Positions 8,855 to 18,587 of a DNA stretch of 64,000 nucleotides are shown in pieces. The notes under the pieces are model-generated. The model saw only the letters and a list, made by a program, of their open reading frames with translations, did no database searches and was not told the origin of the DNA. The DNA is taken from contig JBBQWR010000002.1 of NCBI GenBank assembly GCA_038210495.1, positions 62,001 to 126,000 of the forward strand. The letters are read 5' to 3'. Source of the DNA: JBBQWR01 sp038210495 (lineage in GTDB: Bacteria; Planctomycetota; Planctomycetia; Pirellulales; DATAWG01). Position 1 is the stretch's first letter. Each line of letters starts with the position of its first letter. Position numbers and translations under genes: made by a program.

Positions 8855-9138
8855 TATTGGTATTTAGTCAGCAAGTTCTGCACAACATGGCCGACAAAGA
8901 TTGGCACGTTTGGAATCGAAACACGAGGAATATCCTGGTTGGGAGCCAAGTCCAAGAAGGATGCGCCAAGGGAAGATGGGATCCCGAGAAGCCAACCCGC
9001 GATGCGTGGGGACCGCACGGCGGACGGATCATGACCACCAGTCTTTGTTGCCTTAGCTTGGAGACCTACTATCGCTATTTGCCGCTGTTCCAACTCGATC
9101 GATGGACAGAGCCAAGCGTCGAGCCGACGCCGAAATGA
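8855..9138 (+). pseudogene. Frameshifted C-terminal remnant of a prenyltransferase/squalene-cyclase-repeat protein
   Basis: In one frame the DNA encodes VYYWYLVSK; just downstream, the +1 frame carries QQVLHNMADKDWHVWN, RGRWDPEKP, DAWGPHGGRIMTTSLCCL and LETYYRYLPLF. These are the closing motifs of the large prenyltransferase/squalene-oxidase-repeat proteins common in Planctomycetes (YYWYY...QVMHH...W, then GGRI..TSL..L.LE.YYRYLPL). The YYWY motif and the following segment are in different frames, joined near 8865-8870. The long N-terminal part is missing, so this is a decayed gene tail. A short expressed protein from ATG 8887 cannot be excluded. Confidence 0.65.
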
Positions 9139-9211
9139 TAGTTAAGCTGACGACCAAGATTCGTGGTGGCGGGGATTGGTCGGCGTTCGCGGTCTGAGTG
9201 GGTTGCGCATG

Positions 9212-9240
9212 GGACAGGGAGCTAACGCTCCCCGCTCGCC
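9212..9240 (+). repeat. Dispersed repeat R1, copy 2 (overlaps valS stop)
   Basis: GGACAGGGAGCTAACGCTCC followed by CCGCTCGCC. Read on the minus strand, it encodes the last residues of valS (ASGER) and its TAG stop. The GGGAGC/GCTCCC arms form a small hairpin with a TAAC loop. Confidence 0.85.
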
Positions 9241-12200
9241 TGCGCGCGTTTCATTTCGACTAGAGCAGTGGTGGAAGACTGTAGGCGGTCTTGCAGCGAT
9301 TTCAGAGATTCACGCTCTTTTTGCACTACGTCGGCCGGGGCGCGGCTGACAAAGCTTTCGTTCGAGAGCTTTTTTTCTTTGGCGGCGATTTGCTCGCGGA
9401 GTTTTTCAATTTCCTTTTCTCCCCGAGCGATCTCGGCGTCGATGTCGATGTGCTCCGCTAGGTCGACGAACACCTCGCAGTCGGCGGCGGTGAAGTTGGC
9501 CGAGCGAGGTGGCGATGTTACTTCGGGGCTCCAGGCTTCGATTGTGGCGCCGGCCATCGAGTTGAAATACGGCCCCATCGGTTCCAGCAATTCGCGGGTG
9601 GCCGCGTCCGAACGGACCGAGAACCGGATCGGTGTCTTCGGCGGAATATTCTGCCGGCTGCGAACTTCGCGCAGACCGGCGAGCAGAGCCTGAAACTTCG
9701 CGAAGCGGGCCTCGATCTCCGCGTCTTGACGACTCGTGTCGGCCTTTGGCCACGCGGCGACCATCACGCTTTCCGCCGCGGCGACCGGAGTCGCCAAACC
9801 GCGGGCCGGCGCCGATTCCGCCAGCCGCTGCCAGATTTCCTCGGTGATGAACGGCGCCATCGGGTGCAATAGTCGCGCGAGCGTGTCGAGCACATGGGCC
9901 AACACGCGCTGCGCCACCTGCCGCGATGACTCCTCTTGCAGCCGCGTCTTTACCATCTCCACGTAAAAACTGCAAAACTCATCCCAGGCGAAGTCGTAAA
10001 GCATCCGGGCCGCTTCCGCAAACTTAAAGCTATCTAGCGCGGCCGTTACCTGAGCTGTCACCGTCGACAGCCGACTCAAAATCCAGCGGTCCTCGATCAC
10101 CAGCGCCGAATTCTTCACCGCGCCCGCGGTGTAGCCGCTCAGATTCATCATCGTGAACCGGGCCGCGTTCCACAGCTTGTTGCAAAAATTACGGGCGAGC
10201 TCAAACCGCTCGCTGAGCACCGTCGCCCGCGGCAGGGTCATGTCGTCCGGCTTGGTCGCCCACTGCGTGGAAAAATCCTTGCCGCAGTGCGTGCAGCTCA
10301 CGCGGGATAGAGCACGGGTTTTCTGCGTTTGCTCGACCGCCTTGCCGCAATGCGGGCACTCAAACTCGACCGGCATTCGGACGTCCTGCGTTTCGGTCGC
10401 CATATAGGCCAGCCCGAACCGGAGCGAGTCGGCGCCGAACTTGGCGATCACGTCGAGCGGGTCGACGCCGTTGCCCTTCGATTTCGACATCGTCTCGCCG
10501 AAACCATCGAGAATCGTCGGATGAATGAACACGTCGTGAAACGGCACATCGCCCAAATTGTACAGGCCGGCCAGCACCATCCGCGCCACCCAAAGCGTGA
10601 TGATCCCCCGGCTCGTGATCAGAGTATTGGTGGGATAATAGTACGCAAGCTCCGGAGTCTTGTCGGGCCAGCCGAGCGTCGAATGCGGCCACAGCGCGGA
10701 ACTGAACCAGGTGTCGAGCACATCGGAGTCTTGCTCGATCGTGTGGCCGGCAATGGCGCCCGCGGCCAAGTCCTCCTCCTCGGCGGAGATCAGCCACTGA
10801 TTGTTTTCGGGGTCCCATCGCCAAGCAACATCGGTCCGACCGGCGAATGTTTTCTTAAGCTCCGCCTCGGTCACGCCCCGGGCGTACCAGATCGGAATCC
10901 GGTGTCCCCACCACAGCTGCCGGCTCACGGGCCAATCGCGCTTCTCGGCGAGCCAATCGACATAACCCTTGGCATATCGCTCCGGCGTGATCTTCACGCG
11001 GCCGTCGACCACGGCGTCGATCGCCGATTGCGATAGTTTGTCCATCCGCACGAACCACTGGTCGGCCAAATACGGCTCGATCGGCGTTTTCGAGCGATCG
11101 GAATGGGCCAGATCGATTTCGCGATCCTCGATTTGCACGATGAGCCCGGCCGCGTCGAGATCGGCGACGACCCGCTCGCGGGCTTTCATGATCTTGAGGC
11201 CCTGATACGGCTCAGCCGCAGCGTTAAGCGTGCCATCGGGATTGAGAATATTGAGCATCGGCAGCCGCTGCCGCTTTCCGACCTCATAGTCGTTCGGATC
11301 GTGAGCGGGCGTGATCTTGACGCTGCCGCTGCCGAGTTCCGGCTTCGCCCATTCGTCGGCCACGAGCGGAATCTCGCGGTCGACCAGCGGCAATCGGAGC
11401 ATCCGACCCGCGAGAGCCATATCGCGCAGCTTTTCCAGCAGCGGCAGCATCGTCTCGCGCCGCGTGCGCAAATCGGCAAGCTGAGCTTCGATCTCGGGGC
11501 GATCCTTGCTCGCCGCCGACGCAAGCTTGTCGGTCAACTCGCGCTCGGCCCGTTCGAGCGCGGCCGCCGGATCGGGGTGTACGGCCACCGCCGTATCGCC
11601 GAGCATGGTCTCGGGGCGGGTCGTAGCGATCGTCACATGCGTCGGCTCGCCGGGCTGCGGATCGATGACCGGATATTTGAAATGCCAAAAATGACCCTTC
11701 ACCGTTTCGTGAAACACCTCGTCGTCGCTGACGGCCGTTTGCAAAAACATGTCCCAGTTCACCAGACGTCGGCCGCGATAAATGAGCCCGTCGTTGAACA
11801 TCCGAAAGAACGTGTGCCGCACGGCCCGGGCGCACTGGGCATCGAGCGTGAACCGAGTCCGCCGCCAATCGCAGCTACATCCCATCTGCTTCAGTTGGCC
11901 AAGAATCCGAGCTTCGTACTGATTCTTCCATTCCCAAATGCGGCGGACCAACTCCTCGCGTCCCAGATCGTGGCGGCTCTGTTTCTCCTCCTGCAATAGC
12001 CGCCGCTCGACGACCGCCTGCGTCGCGATGCCGGCGTGATCCGTGCCGGGCATCCACAAAGCATTGAACCCCTGCATCCGCCGGCTGCGGATCATGATGT
12101 CTTGCAGCGTATTGTTCAGCGCGTGCCCGAGGTGCAAGGCGCCGGTCACGTTCGGCGGCGGAATCACGATCGTATACGGCTGCCGCGACGGATCGGGATC

Positions 12201-12290
12201 GCTATGGAAATACCCGCGCGATTCCCAAAAAGGCGCCCAGCGAGCTTGTGCCTGAGCGTGATCGAATTGTTTTGGAAGTTCGTCGGGCAC
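9222..12290 (-). CDS. valS: Valyl-tRNA synthetase
   Basis: The 1022-residue class I aminoacyl-tRNA synthetase charges tRNA-Val in the cytoplasm. The HIGH motif is seen as PPPNVTGALHLGHALNN near residue 45-60 and the KMSKS motif as ETMSKSKGNG near 600. The editing domain lies in between (TTRPETMLGDTAVAVHP) and a C-terminal coiled coil spans about 960-1015. The start is GTG at 12290. An unusual feature is a CPHCGK...CTHCGK zinc-ribbon-like insert at about 640-672, between the KMSKS region and the anticodon-binding helices (RFELARNFCNKLWNA). The last codons and stop come from dispersed repeat R1. Confidence 0.97.
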   Translation of the reverse strand: MPDELPKQFDHAQAQARWAPFWESRGYFHSDPDPSRQPYTIVIPPPNVTGALHLGHALNNTLQDIMIRSRRMQGFNALWMPGTDHAGIATQAVVERRLLQEEKQSRHDLGREELVRRIWEWKNQYEARILGQLKQMGCSCDWRRTRFTLDAQCARAVRHTFFRMFNDGLIYRGRRLVNWDMFLQTAVSDDEVFHETVKGHFWHFKYPVIDPQPGEPTHVTIATTRPETMLGDTAVAVHPDPAAALERAERELTDKLASAASKDRPEIEAQLADLRTRRETMLPLLEKLRDMALAGRMLRLPLVDREIPLVADEWAKPELGSGSVKITPAHDPNDYEVGKRQRLPMLNILNPDGTLNAAAEPYQGLKIMKARERVVADLDAAGLIVQIEDREIDLAHSDRSKTPIEPYLADQWFVRMDKLSQSAIDAVVDGRVKITPERYAKGYVDWLAEKRDWPVSRQLWWGHRIPIWYARGVTEAELKKTFAGRTDVAWRWDPENNQWLISAEEEDLAAGAIAGHTIEQDSDVLDTWFSSALWPHSTLGWPDKTPELAYYYPTNTLITSRGIITLWVARMVLAGLYNLGDVPFHDVFIHPTILDGFGETMSKSKGNGVDPLDVIAKFGADSLRFGLAYMATETQDVRMPVEFECPHCGKAVEQTQKTRALSRVSCTHCGKDFSTQWATKPDDMTLPRATVLSERFELARNFCNKLWNAARFTMMNLSGYTAGAVKNSALVIEDRWILSRLSTVTAQVTAALDSFKFAEAARMLYDFAWDEFCSFYVEMVKTRLQEESSRQVAQRVLAHVLDTLARLLHPMAPFITEEIWQRLAESAPARGLATPVAAAESVMVAAWPKADTSRQDAEIEARFAKFQALLAGLREVRSRQNIPPKTPIRFSVRSDAATRELLEPMGPYFNSMAGATIEAWSPEVTSPPRSANFTAADCEVFVDLAEHIDIDAEIARGEKEIEKLREQIAAKEKKLSNESFVSRAPADVVQKERESLKSLQDRLQSSTTALVEMKRAQASGER

Positions 12291-12335
12291 GGGTGGGGGA
12301 TGCGTTAGGGCTGGGGCGACGAACTGGCGGAATAA

Positions 12336-12551
12336 CTAATGACGAAATACCCAATGACTAATCAATGACTAATGACGAAGCTCGAATAACGAAGGTCTGT
12401 AGTCGCGGGGTCTGGCTCCGCGCCGCTTTGATAAATTCGCTGCAATTGCCCAATCGCGTCCGCTGACGCGAACACCCGATCACAGGCCTTCGACATTCGT
12501 CATTAAGCCTTCGTCATTCCTTAGACATTGGGTATTTCGTCATTCGTCATT
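12336..12551. repeat. R2 inverted-repeat element between valS and cimA
   Basis: Two arms of about 70 nt, rich in ATGACGAA words and sharing ATGACGAAATACCCAATG, face each other (left about 12336-12405, right about 12475-12551) around a loop of roughly 70-100 nt. The right arm runs into the 3' end of cimA and provides its TGA stop. It resembles a small non-autonomous mobile element or a long cruciform/terminator. A related single arm occurs at 34711-34771. Confidence 0.75.
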
Positions 12552-14112
12552 TCCCCTTAGCCTCGTCCTTATAGAGCTTGTATTCGATCGCGTCGACCAG
12601 CGCGAGCCAACTGGCTTCGATGATGTTTTCGCTCACGCCGACCGTGCCCCAAACGTCTTGCGAGTCGCGGCTTTCGATCACGACTCGCACGCCCGCGGCC
12701 GTCCCGGCGTCGGAATTGATGACCCGCACTTTATAATCGACCAGATGCATCTCGGCCAGATTGGGAAACAAACCCGAGAGGGCCTTGCGCATCGCCGCGT
12801 CCAGCGCATTGACGGGGCCGTCTCCCTCGGCCACTTCGTGCCGCGCCTGATCGCCGGCTTGCAATTTGACGGTCGCCTCGGTGTGAATCCCCCGCTCATC
12901 GCGGCCCACGCCGACGTGATAGCTGAGAGGCTCGAAATGCGGGTGAAACGTGCCGGCGACTCGGCGGACGAGCAAATCGAACGACGCCTCGGCCGCCTCG
13001 AATTGATAACCGACATTCTCGAGCGACACGACCTGGGCCAAGATCTTGTCCATCAACTCGCGATCGTCTTGGATATTGTGCCGCGACGTGAGGGCCATGA
13101 TGTTCGACCGGCCCGACAATTCGCTGACCAGGATTCGCCGCTCGTTGCCCACGGTCGCCGGGTCGATGTGCTCGTAGCTGGCCGTGGCCCGGGCGACCGC
13201 GTGGACGTGCATTCCGCCCTTGTGGGCGAACGCGCTGGAGCCCACAAATGGCTGTCCGGGCCGATAGTTCATATTGGCCGTTTCGTAGACGAACCGAGAG
13301 AGTTCGGTCAGCCGGCGCAGGCCGTCGGTCTGGAGCGCTTCGTAATTCTTTTTCTTGACGGCCAGATTGGCGATCAGCGAAATCAGATCGGCGTTGCCGC
13401 ACCGCTCGCCGATGCCGTTTACCGTGCCCTGGACCTGCACCGCCCCGGCGTCGATCGCGGCCAGCGAATTGGCCACCGCCAGATCGCAATCGTTGTGGCA
13501 ATGAATGCCGACCGGCACGGGCAGTTCGGCAATGACGGCTTTCGTAAGCTCCGCGATTTCCTCGGGCATGCTGCCGCCGTTGGTATCGCAGAGCACGATC
13601 AAGCGAGCGCCGGCCGCCGCCGCAGTTTGCACCGTCTTCAAGGCATACTCGGGATTGCCTTTCCAGCCGTCGAAAAAATGCTCGGCGTCGTAAATCACTT
13701 CGCGACCCGACTCGCGTAGGAAGCGCACGCTGTCGTCGATCATCGCCAAGTTTTCTTCGAGCGAAACGCGGAGCACTTCGGTGGCATGAAAGGCGGATGT
13801 CTTGCCGACCAGCGTAATCACACTGGCCCCCGACTTGACGAGCGCCTTCATCCCCGGATCGGCATGGGCCTCGACTCCTTTGCGGCGCGTCATGCCGAAG
13901 GCGCAGACCCGCGAATGCTTGAGCGAAAGACTTTGCACGCGCTGAAAATATTGAAAATCCTTTTCGTTGGAGAGCGGATAACCTCCTTCGATATAGTCGA
14001 ACCCCATCTCGTCTAGCCGCCGAGTGATTAGCAGCTTGTCTTGAAGCGAGAAGTTGACCCCTTCGCCTTGGCTGCCGTCGCGGAGCGTCGTGTCGTAGAT
14101 TTCGATTCGCAT
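12547..14112 (-). CDS. cimA: (R)-citramalate synthase
   Basis: The 521-residue protein belongs to the DRE-TIM metallolyase family and condenses pyruvate with acetyl-CoA to (R)-citramalate, an entry to isoleucine synthesis. The N-terminal catalytic barrel has YDTTLRDGSQGEGVNFS, IEGGYPLSNEKD, HCHNDCDLAVANSLA and GTVNGIGERCGNADL. The C-terminal 200 residues form a LeuA-type allosteric domain (LVDYKVRVINSDAGTAAGVRV), as expected for a feedback-regulated long form. Family members in this clade were often named 2-isopropylmalate synthase, but the GYPLSNEKD and AFGMTRRKG features favour CimA. The start is ATG (MRIEIYDTTLRDG). The stop lies in repeat R2. Confidence 0.9.
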   Translation of the reverse strand: MRIEIYDTTLRDGSQGEGVNFSLQDKLLITRRLDEMGFDYIEGGYPLSNEKDFQYFQRVQSLSLKHSRVCAFGMTRRKGVEAHADPGMKALVKSGASVITLVGKTSAFHATEVLRVSLEENLAMIDDSVRFLRESGREVIYDAEHFFDGWKGNPEYALKTVQTAAAAGARLIVLCDTNGGSMPEEIAELTKAVIAELPVPVGIHCHNDCDLAVANSLAAIDAGAVQVQGTVNGIGERCGNADLISLIANLAVKKKNYEALQTDGLRRLTELSRFVYETANMNYRPGQPFVGSSAFAHKGGMHVHAVARATASYEHIDPATVGNERRILVSELSGRSNIMALTSRHNIQDDRELMDKILAQVVSLENVGYQFEAAEASFDLLVRRVAGTFHPHFEPLSYHVGVGRDERGIHTEATVKLQAGDQARHEVAEGDGPVNALDAAMRKALSGLFPNLAEMHLVDYKVRVINSDAGTAAGVRVVIESRDSQDVWGTVGVSENIIEASWLALVDAIEYKLYKDEAKGK

Positions 14113-14827
14113 GGAGGAACGGGGCTAGGAGCGAGAGCAAGACCGTGGCGAGCGGGGAGCGTCAGCTCCCTGTCTCGGCGGCCCAAGCCCTCGATCGATC
14201 AATAATGCAACTTTGAATCCGCCACGACAAAGCGGACCGCCAAACAACTCAACGAACGAAAAAAGCCCGGGGGTCGCATTCGACCTCAGGGCCTGCATAA
14301 ATTCGAGCCCGCTCGCGTGCGAACTGAATTACACTATTCGAATGGCGAACCGACTACCCGGTTTCCGACAGCCGGCGGCCCCCAAAGGTTCATCAGCCGA
14401 CGGCGAGCGAGGAAACAATTCGACGATAGTTCGAGAATACCGCCGCAAAATTAGCCTGTCAACGAACGGATGAGCGAGTCGAACCGCGTCTTTAGGAAAT
14501 CAAAATGAAAGCAACGATTCTGATCGGTTTCGCATCGATTGTGCTACTGCACGCCCTGTCCCGATTGCACAAGATCATGGCGAGCCTATGCGTGTTGGGC
14601 CAATGATTCCGGCGAAAGCTGATGGGCGCGGACGGTGACGGTCGAACCGTTCTCGAAGGTATATGCAGGCAGTCAGCATCCACCGGCTGGACGCTCTTCC
14701 TCCCCCGCAGACAGCGCGGCGGTGACGGGATACAATTTCTCACGGGGGATTGCGGCCAAAGTGCTCTTCCCGGCGATTTTGTCGGGCGTTTGCGGTGTGG
14801 CGTTAGGCCTGAAGGAATTGAGGGACC
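14113..14827. other. Intergenic region between cimA and aconitase
   Basis: This roughly 715-bp divergent spacer contains repeat R1 copy 3 (14147-14175) close to the cimA start and a GC hairpin at 14265-14292. That hairpin (GCCC...GGTCG/CGACC...GGGC) is preceded by six A residues, so it would be a minus-strand terminator. It should also carry the aconitase promoter. No frame resembles a known protein. Confidence 0.5.
14147..14175 (-). repeat. Dispersed repeat R1, copy 3
   Basis: This is the inverted copy of R1 (GGCGAGCGGGGAGCGTCAGC, then TCCCTGTC), located about 35 nt upstream of the cimA start codon. It differs from copy 2 by the loop base and one terminal base. Confidence 0.8.
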
Positions 14828-17551
14828 ATGAGTTCTGCTTCTCAAGATAACGATCCGTTTGGCGCCCGAAGCACGTTCGATACGGGCGCCGGCCAGGCTA
14901 CGCTTTATCGGCTCTCGAAGCTCGAGGAACTCGGGCTCGGAAAAATCTCAAAACTGCCGTTTTCGATACGGATCCTGCTCGAATCGCTGCTGCGGAATTG
15001 CGATGGGTATCTGGTCACCCAGGATGATGTGAAAAAACTGGCAAGCTGGAATGCCGCGGCGCCGGCGGAGGTCGAGATTCCGTTTAAGCCGGCCCGGGTA
15101 GTGCTGCAGGACCTGACCGGCGTGCCGTGCGTCGTCGATCTGGCCGCGATGCGCAGCGCGATGCAGCGGCTCGGCGGCGACGCCAAAAAAATCAATCCGC
15201 TGATCCCGGTCGATTTGGTCGTCGATCATTCGGTACAGGTCGATCAGTTCGCTTCGAGCGGCGCCCTGGAGATGAATGTCGAACTGGAGTTTAGCCGCAA
15301 TCGAGAACGGTTCGAGTTTCTGCGTTGGGGCCAGAAGGCGTTCGATAATTTTCGCGTCGTGCCCCCGAATATCGGCATCGTCCATCAGGTCAATCTCGAG
15401 TATCTGGCCAAATGCGTGTTCTTGCGGCCCGATCCGGTGGCTGGCGCCAAGCTGCCCGTCGCCGTGCCCGACACACTGGTGGGCACCGATAGCCACACAA
15501 CGATGATCAACGGCCTGGGAGTCGTCGGCTGGGGCGTGGGAGGCATCGAGGCTGAGGCGACGATGCTCGGCCAGCCGTTGTACATGCTGCTGCCCGAGGT
15601 GGTCGGGTTCGAGCTGACCGGTCAACTGCCGCCCGGCGCGACGGCGACCGATCTGGTGCTCACGGTCACGGAGATTCTGCGGCGAGAAAAAGTCGTCGGT
15701 AAATTCGTCGAGTTTTTCGGCCCCGGCGTGACGCACATGAAGGTGGCCGATCGGGCGACGATCGGCAACATGGCGCCCGAATACGGCGCGACGATCGGCT
15801 TCTTTCCCGTCGATGCCGAGACGCTGGCTTATCTGCGACTCACTGGTCGCACCGAGTCCGAGGTCCAACTCGTCGAGCGCTTCTACAAAGCTCAAAACTT
15901 GTTCCGCATGGACAACGTGCCGCCGCCGACGTTCAGCAAAGTGCTCAAGTTCGACCTCGGTTTCGTCGAGCCGAGTCTGGCCGGACCGAAGCGACCGCAA
16001 GATCGCGTGGCCCTGTCGGCCGTTAAACAACAGTTCGAGAAGGCCCTGCGGGCGCCGATCGCCGAGCGCGGTTTTGCGCTCGACGAGCAGGCCCTCGCGC
16101 GGACCGGCGCCGTCGTGAACGGCCGCCACTCGACGCAGATCGGCCACGGCGCGGTCGTGATCGCCGCAATCACCAGTTGCACGAACACGAGCAATCCGTC
16201 GGTCATGCTTGCGGCCGGTCTGGTGGCGAAGAAGGCCGTCGACAAAGGTCTCAATGTCAAGCCGTATGTGAAGACCAGCCTCGCCCCCGGCTCCCGCGTC
16301 GTGTCGGATTATCTCGATCGCGCGGGCCTTACCGAATCGCTCGACGCACTGGGGTTTCAAACCGTCGGCTACGGCTGCACGACATGCATCGGCAATAGCG
16401 GTCCGCTGCCCGACGCCGTAGCCAAGGCCGTGACCGACGGCGATCTGGTCGCGTCGGCCGTGCTGAGCGGCAATCGCAATTTCGAGGGCCGAGTGAACGC
16501 ACTCGTCAAAGCCAATTATCTCGCGAGCCCGCCGTTGGTCGTGGCGTATGCCTTGGCGGGTACGACGGACATCAATCTTACGACCGAGCCGCTGGGCAAA
16601 GGCAAAGACGGCCGCGACGTGTATCTCAAGGACATCTGGCCCACGAACGAAGAGGTGGCCCAGACCGTGGCCTCCGCCGTGCAGCCCGGCATGTTTCGAA
16701 AGCGGTATCACAGCGTTTGGGATAGCAACCCAAAATGGAACAAGATCAAGACGAGCGAAGGCGCCTTGTACGATTGGCAGGCGACGAGCACCTACATCCA
16801 AGAGCCGCCGTTTCTGGTCGACCTCACGCCGGAGCCAAAAACAGTCGAGTCGATCGCGGGCGCCCGGGTGCTCGCGGCGTTTGGCGATTCGGTGACGACG
16901 GACCACATTTCGCCCGCCGGTTCGATCGCGGCCAAAAGTCCGGCAGGATCATATTTGCAAGAGCAGGGAGTGAAGCCGGTCGACTTCAACAGCTACGGCG
17001 CCCGCCGCGGCAACGATCGGGTGATGACGCGGGGGACGTTCGCCAATATTCGGATTCGCAATCAACTCGCGCCCGGGACCGAGGGAGGCGTCACGCGCCA
17101 CTTGCCCGACGGCGCCCCGATGAGCATTTACGACGCGGCCATGCAATATAAACGGGAAGGCGTGCCGTTGGTGATCTTGGCCGGCGAAGAATACGGCACG
17201 GGCTCCAGCCGCGATTGGGCCGCCAAGGGGACGTTGCTCCTGGGCGTGCGGGCCGTGCTGGCTTCGAGCTTTGAGCGGATCCATCGCAGCAACCTGGTCG
17301 GCATGGGCGTGCTGCCGCTGGTGCTGCCCGCGCCGTGGCGCGAACTGGGCCTGACGGGCGACGAGCTATTTACCATTCCGGTCGACGATTCGCTTCAGCC
17401 TCGGGAATCGCTGAAGATCAAGGCCGTCTCGCCCGATGGAACGGAACGCGAGATCGTCGTCAAATTGCGAATCGATACGCCGGTCGAAATGGACTACTAT
17501 CGCAACGGCGGAATTTTGCAGACGGTGCTGAGGAAATTGTTGACCGCGTAA
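14828..17551 (+). CDS. acnA: Aconitate hydratase A
   Basis: The 907-residue iron-sulfur enzyme interconverts citrate and isocitrate in the TCA cycle. Its length and order match AcnA/IRP1-type aconitases. The substrate region is GTDSHTTMINGLGVVGWG near residue 220, and the [4Fe-4S] ligands are one Cys in ITSCTNTSNPSVM near 450 and two in GYGCTTCIGNSGPLP near 517-520. The swivel domain follows, with FGDSVTTDHISPAGSI, SYGARRGND and GEEYGTGSSRDWAAKG. The ATG at 14828 is preceded by GAAGGAATTGAGGGACC. It is probably a single transcriptional unit; cmk follows after 90 nt. Confidence 0.97.
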   Translation: MSSASQDNDPFGARSTFDTGAGQATLYRLSKLEELGLGKISKLPFSIRILLESLLRNCDGYLVTQDDVKKLASWNAAAPAEVEIPFKPARVVLQDLTGVPCVVDLAAMRSAMQRLGGDAKKINPLIPVDLVVDHSVQVDQFASSGALEMNVELEFSRNRERFEFLRWGQKAFDNFRVVPPNIGIVHQVNLEYLAKCVFLRPDPVAGAKLPVAVPDTLVGTDSHTTMINGLGVVGWGVGGIEAEATMLGQPLYMLLPEVVGFELTGQLPPGATATDLVLTVTEILRREKVVGKFVEFFGPGVTHMKVADRATIGNMAPEYGATIGFFPVDAETLAYLRLTGRTESEVQLVERFYKAQNLFRMDNVPPPTFSKVLKFDLGFVEPSLAGPKRPQDRVALSAVKQQFEKALRAPIAERGFALDEQALARTGAVVNGRHSTQIGHGAVVIAAITSCTNTSNPSVMLAAGLVAKKAVDKGLNVKPYVKTSLAPGSRVVSDYLDRAGLTESLDALGFQTVGYGCTTCIGNSGPLPDAVAKAVTDGDLVASAVLSGNRNFEGRVNALVKANYLASPPLVVAYALAGTTDINLTTEPLGKGKDGRDVYLKDIWPTNEEVAQTVASAVQPGMFRKRYHSVWDSNPKWNKIKTSEGALYDWQATSTYIQEPPFLVDLTPEPKTVESIAGARVLAAFGDSVTTDHISPAGSIAAKSPAGSYLQEQGVKPVDFNSYGARRGNDRVMTRGTFANIRIRNQLAPGTEGGVTRHLPDGAPMSIYDAAMQYKREGVPLVILAGEEYGTGSSRDWAAKGTLLLGVRAVLASSFERIHRSNLVGMGVLPLVLPAPWRELGLTGDELFTIPVDDSLQPRESLKIKAVSPDGTEREIVVKLRIDTPVEMDYYRNGGILQTVLRKLLTA

Positions 17552-17641
17552 GTGTTGCCAATATATGTTGCGCCCCGTCGGGGCTCAGGCGCCCCGTTCT
17601 GCCCTCGTCCCTCGTCCCTAGCCCCCTAGCGCCTTCTCCCC

Positions 17642-18310
17642 ATGATTGTCACTCTCGACGGACCGGCTGGCGCGGGAAAGAGCACGACCGCTCGAGCGCT
17701 CGCGGAGCGGCTCGGGTTTCGCTTTCTCGACACGGGCGCGATGTATCGCGCCGTCGCGCTGGCGGCTACGAAGAACAATTTGCCATGGGAGGACGCCGGG
17801 GGCTTGGTCGATTTGACACGGCGGCTGAAGATCGAATTGGTCGGCTACCGCGTCTGCTTGGATGGCGACGACGTGAGCGATGCAATTCGCGCGACGGCGA
17901 TTACCGCCGTGACCCATTACGCTGCGAACAACCCGGGCGTGCGCGAAATCTTGGTCGACTGGCAGCGCGAAGCGGCCGGGGACGACGACTTCGTCACCGA
18001 GGGCCGCGACCAAGGGACCGTTGTCTTTCCGCAGGCGGAGTGCAAGATATTTTTGACGGCCAGCCCCGAAGAACGCGCGCGGCGGCGGCAGCAAGATTTG
18101 GCCGCCCGAGGCGAGCAGGCGCCCCTCGAACGAATCTTGGCCCAGCAGTCGCAGCGAGACAATAGCGATGCCAGCCGCGAGGTCGGGCCCATGGTTGCTG
18201 CCGACGATGCGATCTTGGTCGCCACCGATGGCCTGTCGCCCGATGAGGTTGTTGAAAAACTAGAGCAACTCGTTCGCGAGCGGATGAGTCAACCCGCTCC
18301 GGCGCCATAG
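17642..18310 (+). CDS. cmk: Cytidylate kinase
   Basis: The 222-residue cytoplasmic enzyme phosphorylates CMP and dCMP with ATP. The P-loop is LDGPAGAGKSTTARALAE at residues 5-22, followed by FRFLDTGAMYRAVALAA, the CMP-binding region, VTEGRDQGTVVFPQA and LTASPEERARRR. Length and motif order match bacterial Cmk. It lies 90 nt after aconitase, and the leader contains a CTCGTCC tandem tract. A lysophospholipid acyltransferase gene follows after about 280 nt; cmk-plsC adjacency is common in bacteria. Confidence 0.95.
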   Translation: MIVTLDGPAGAGKSTTARALAERLGFRFLDTGAMYRAVALAATKNNLPWEDAGGLVDLTRRLKIELVGYRVCLDGDDVSDAIRATAITAVTHYAANNPGVREILVDWQREAAGDDDFVTEGRDQGTVVFPQAECKIFLTASPEERARRRQQDLAARGEQAPLERILAQQSQRDNSDASREVGPMVAADDAILVATDGLSPDEVVEKLEQLVRERMSQPAPAP

Positions 18311-18587
18311 CCGTGCTCACGAGACGGCGGCAGCGGATCCATGACGATCCGCGGATTGCGCAGAGACGAGCAGATTTTGGTTGCCCGGAATCGGGGCCAT
18401 TCCCATCTGCGAAATCTGCGGACAACTTTCTCGGCGGAACGTAACCGGCGGCGCCGGCGCCTTGCCCGTATTTTGCGGCCACGGGCGAGAAGCTCGCGCT
18501 ACGGAGTTGTCGGACGCCGGCCACGCGAGTACAGTTGGAACTACTCCCTAATTTACCTCCGCGGACATTCGGCGAATCTTGATCGCG

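Noticed and set aside
11103..11999. A 298-codon open frame opposite valS
   Set aside because: It is antisense to conserved ValRS sequence, with no homology or ribosome-binding signal.
14948..16906. A 652-codon open frame antisense to aconitase
   Set aside because: It lies completely opposite a strongly conserved acnA gene, has an Arg/His-rich composition typical of GC-rich shadow frames, and has no recognisable motif.
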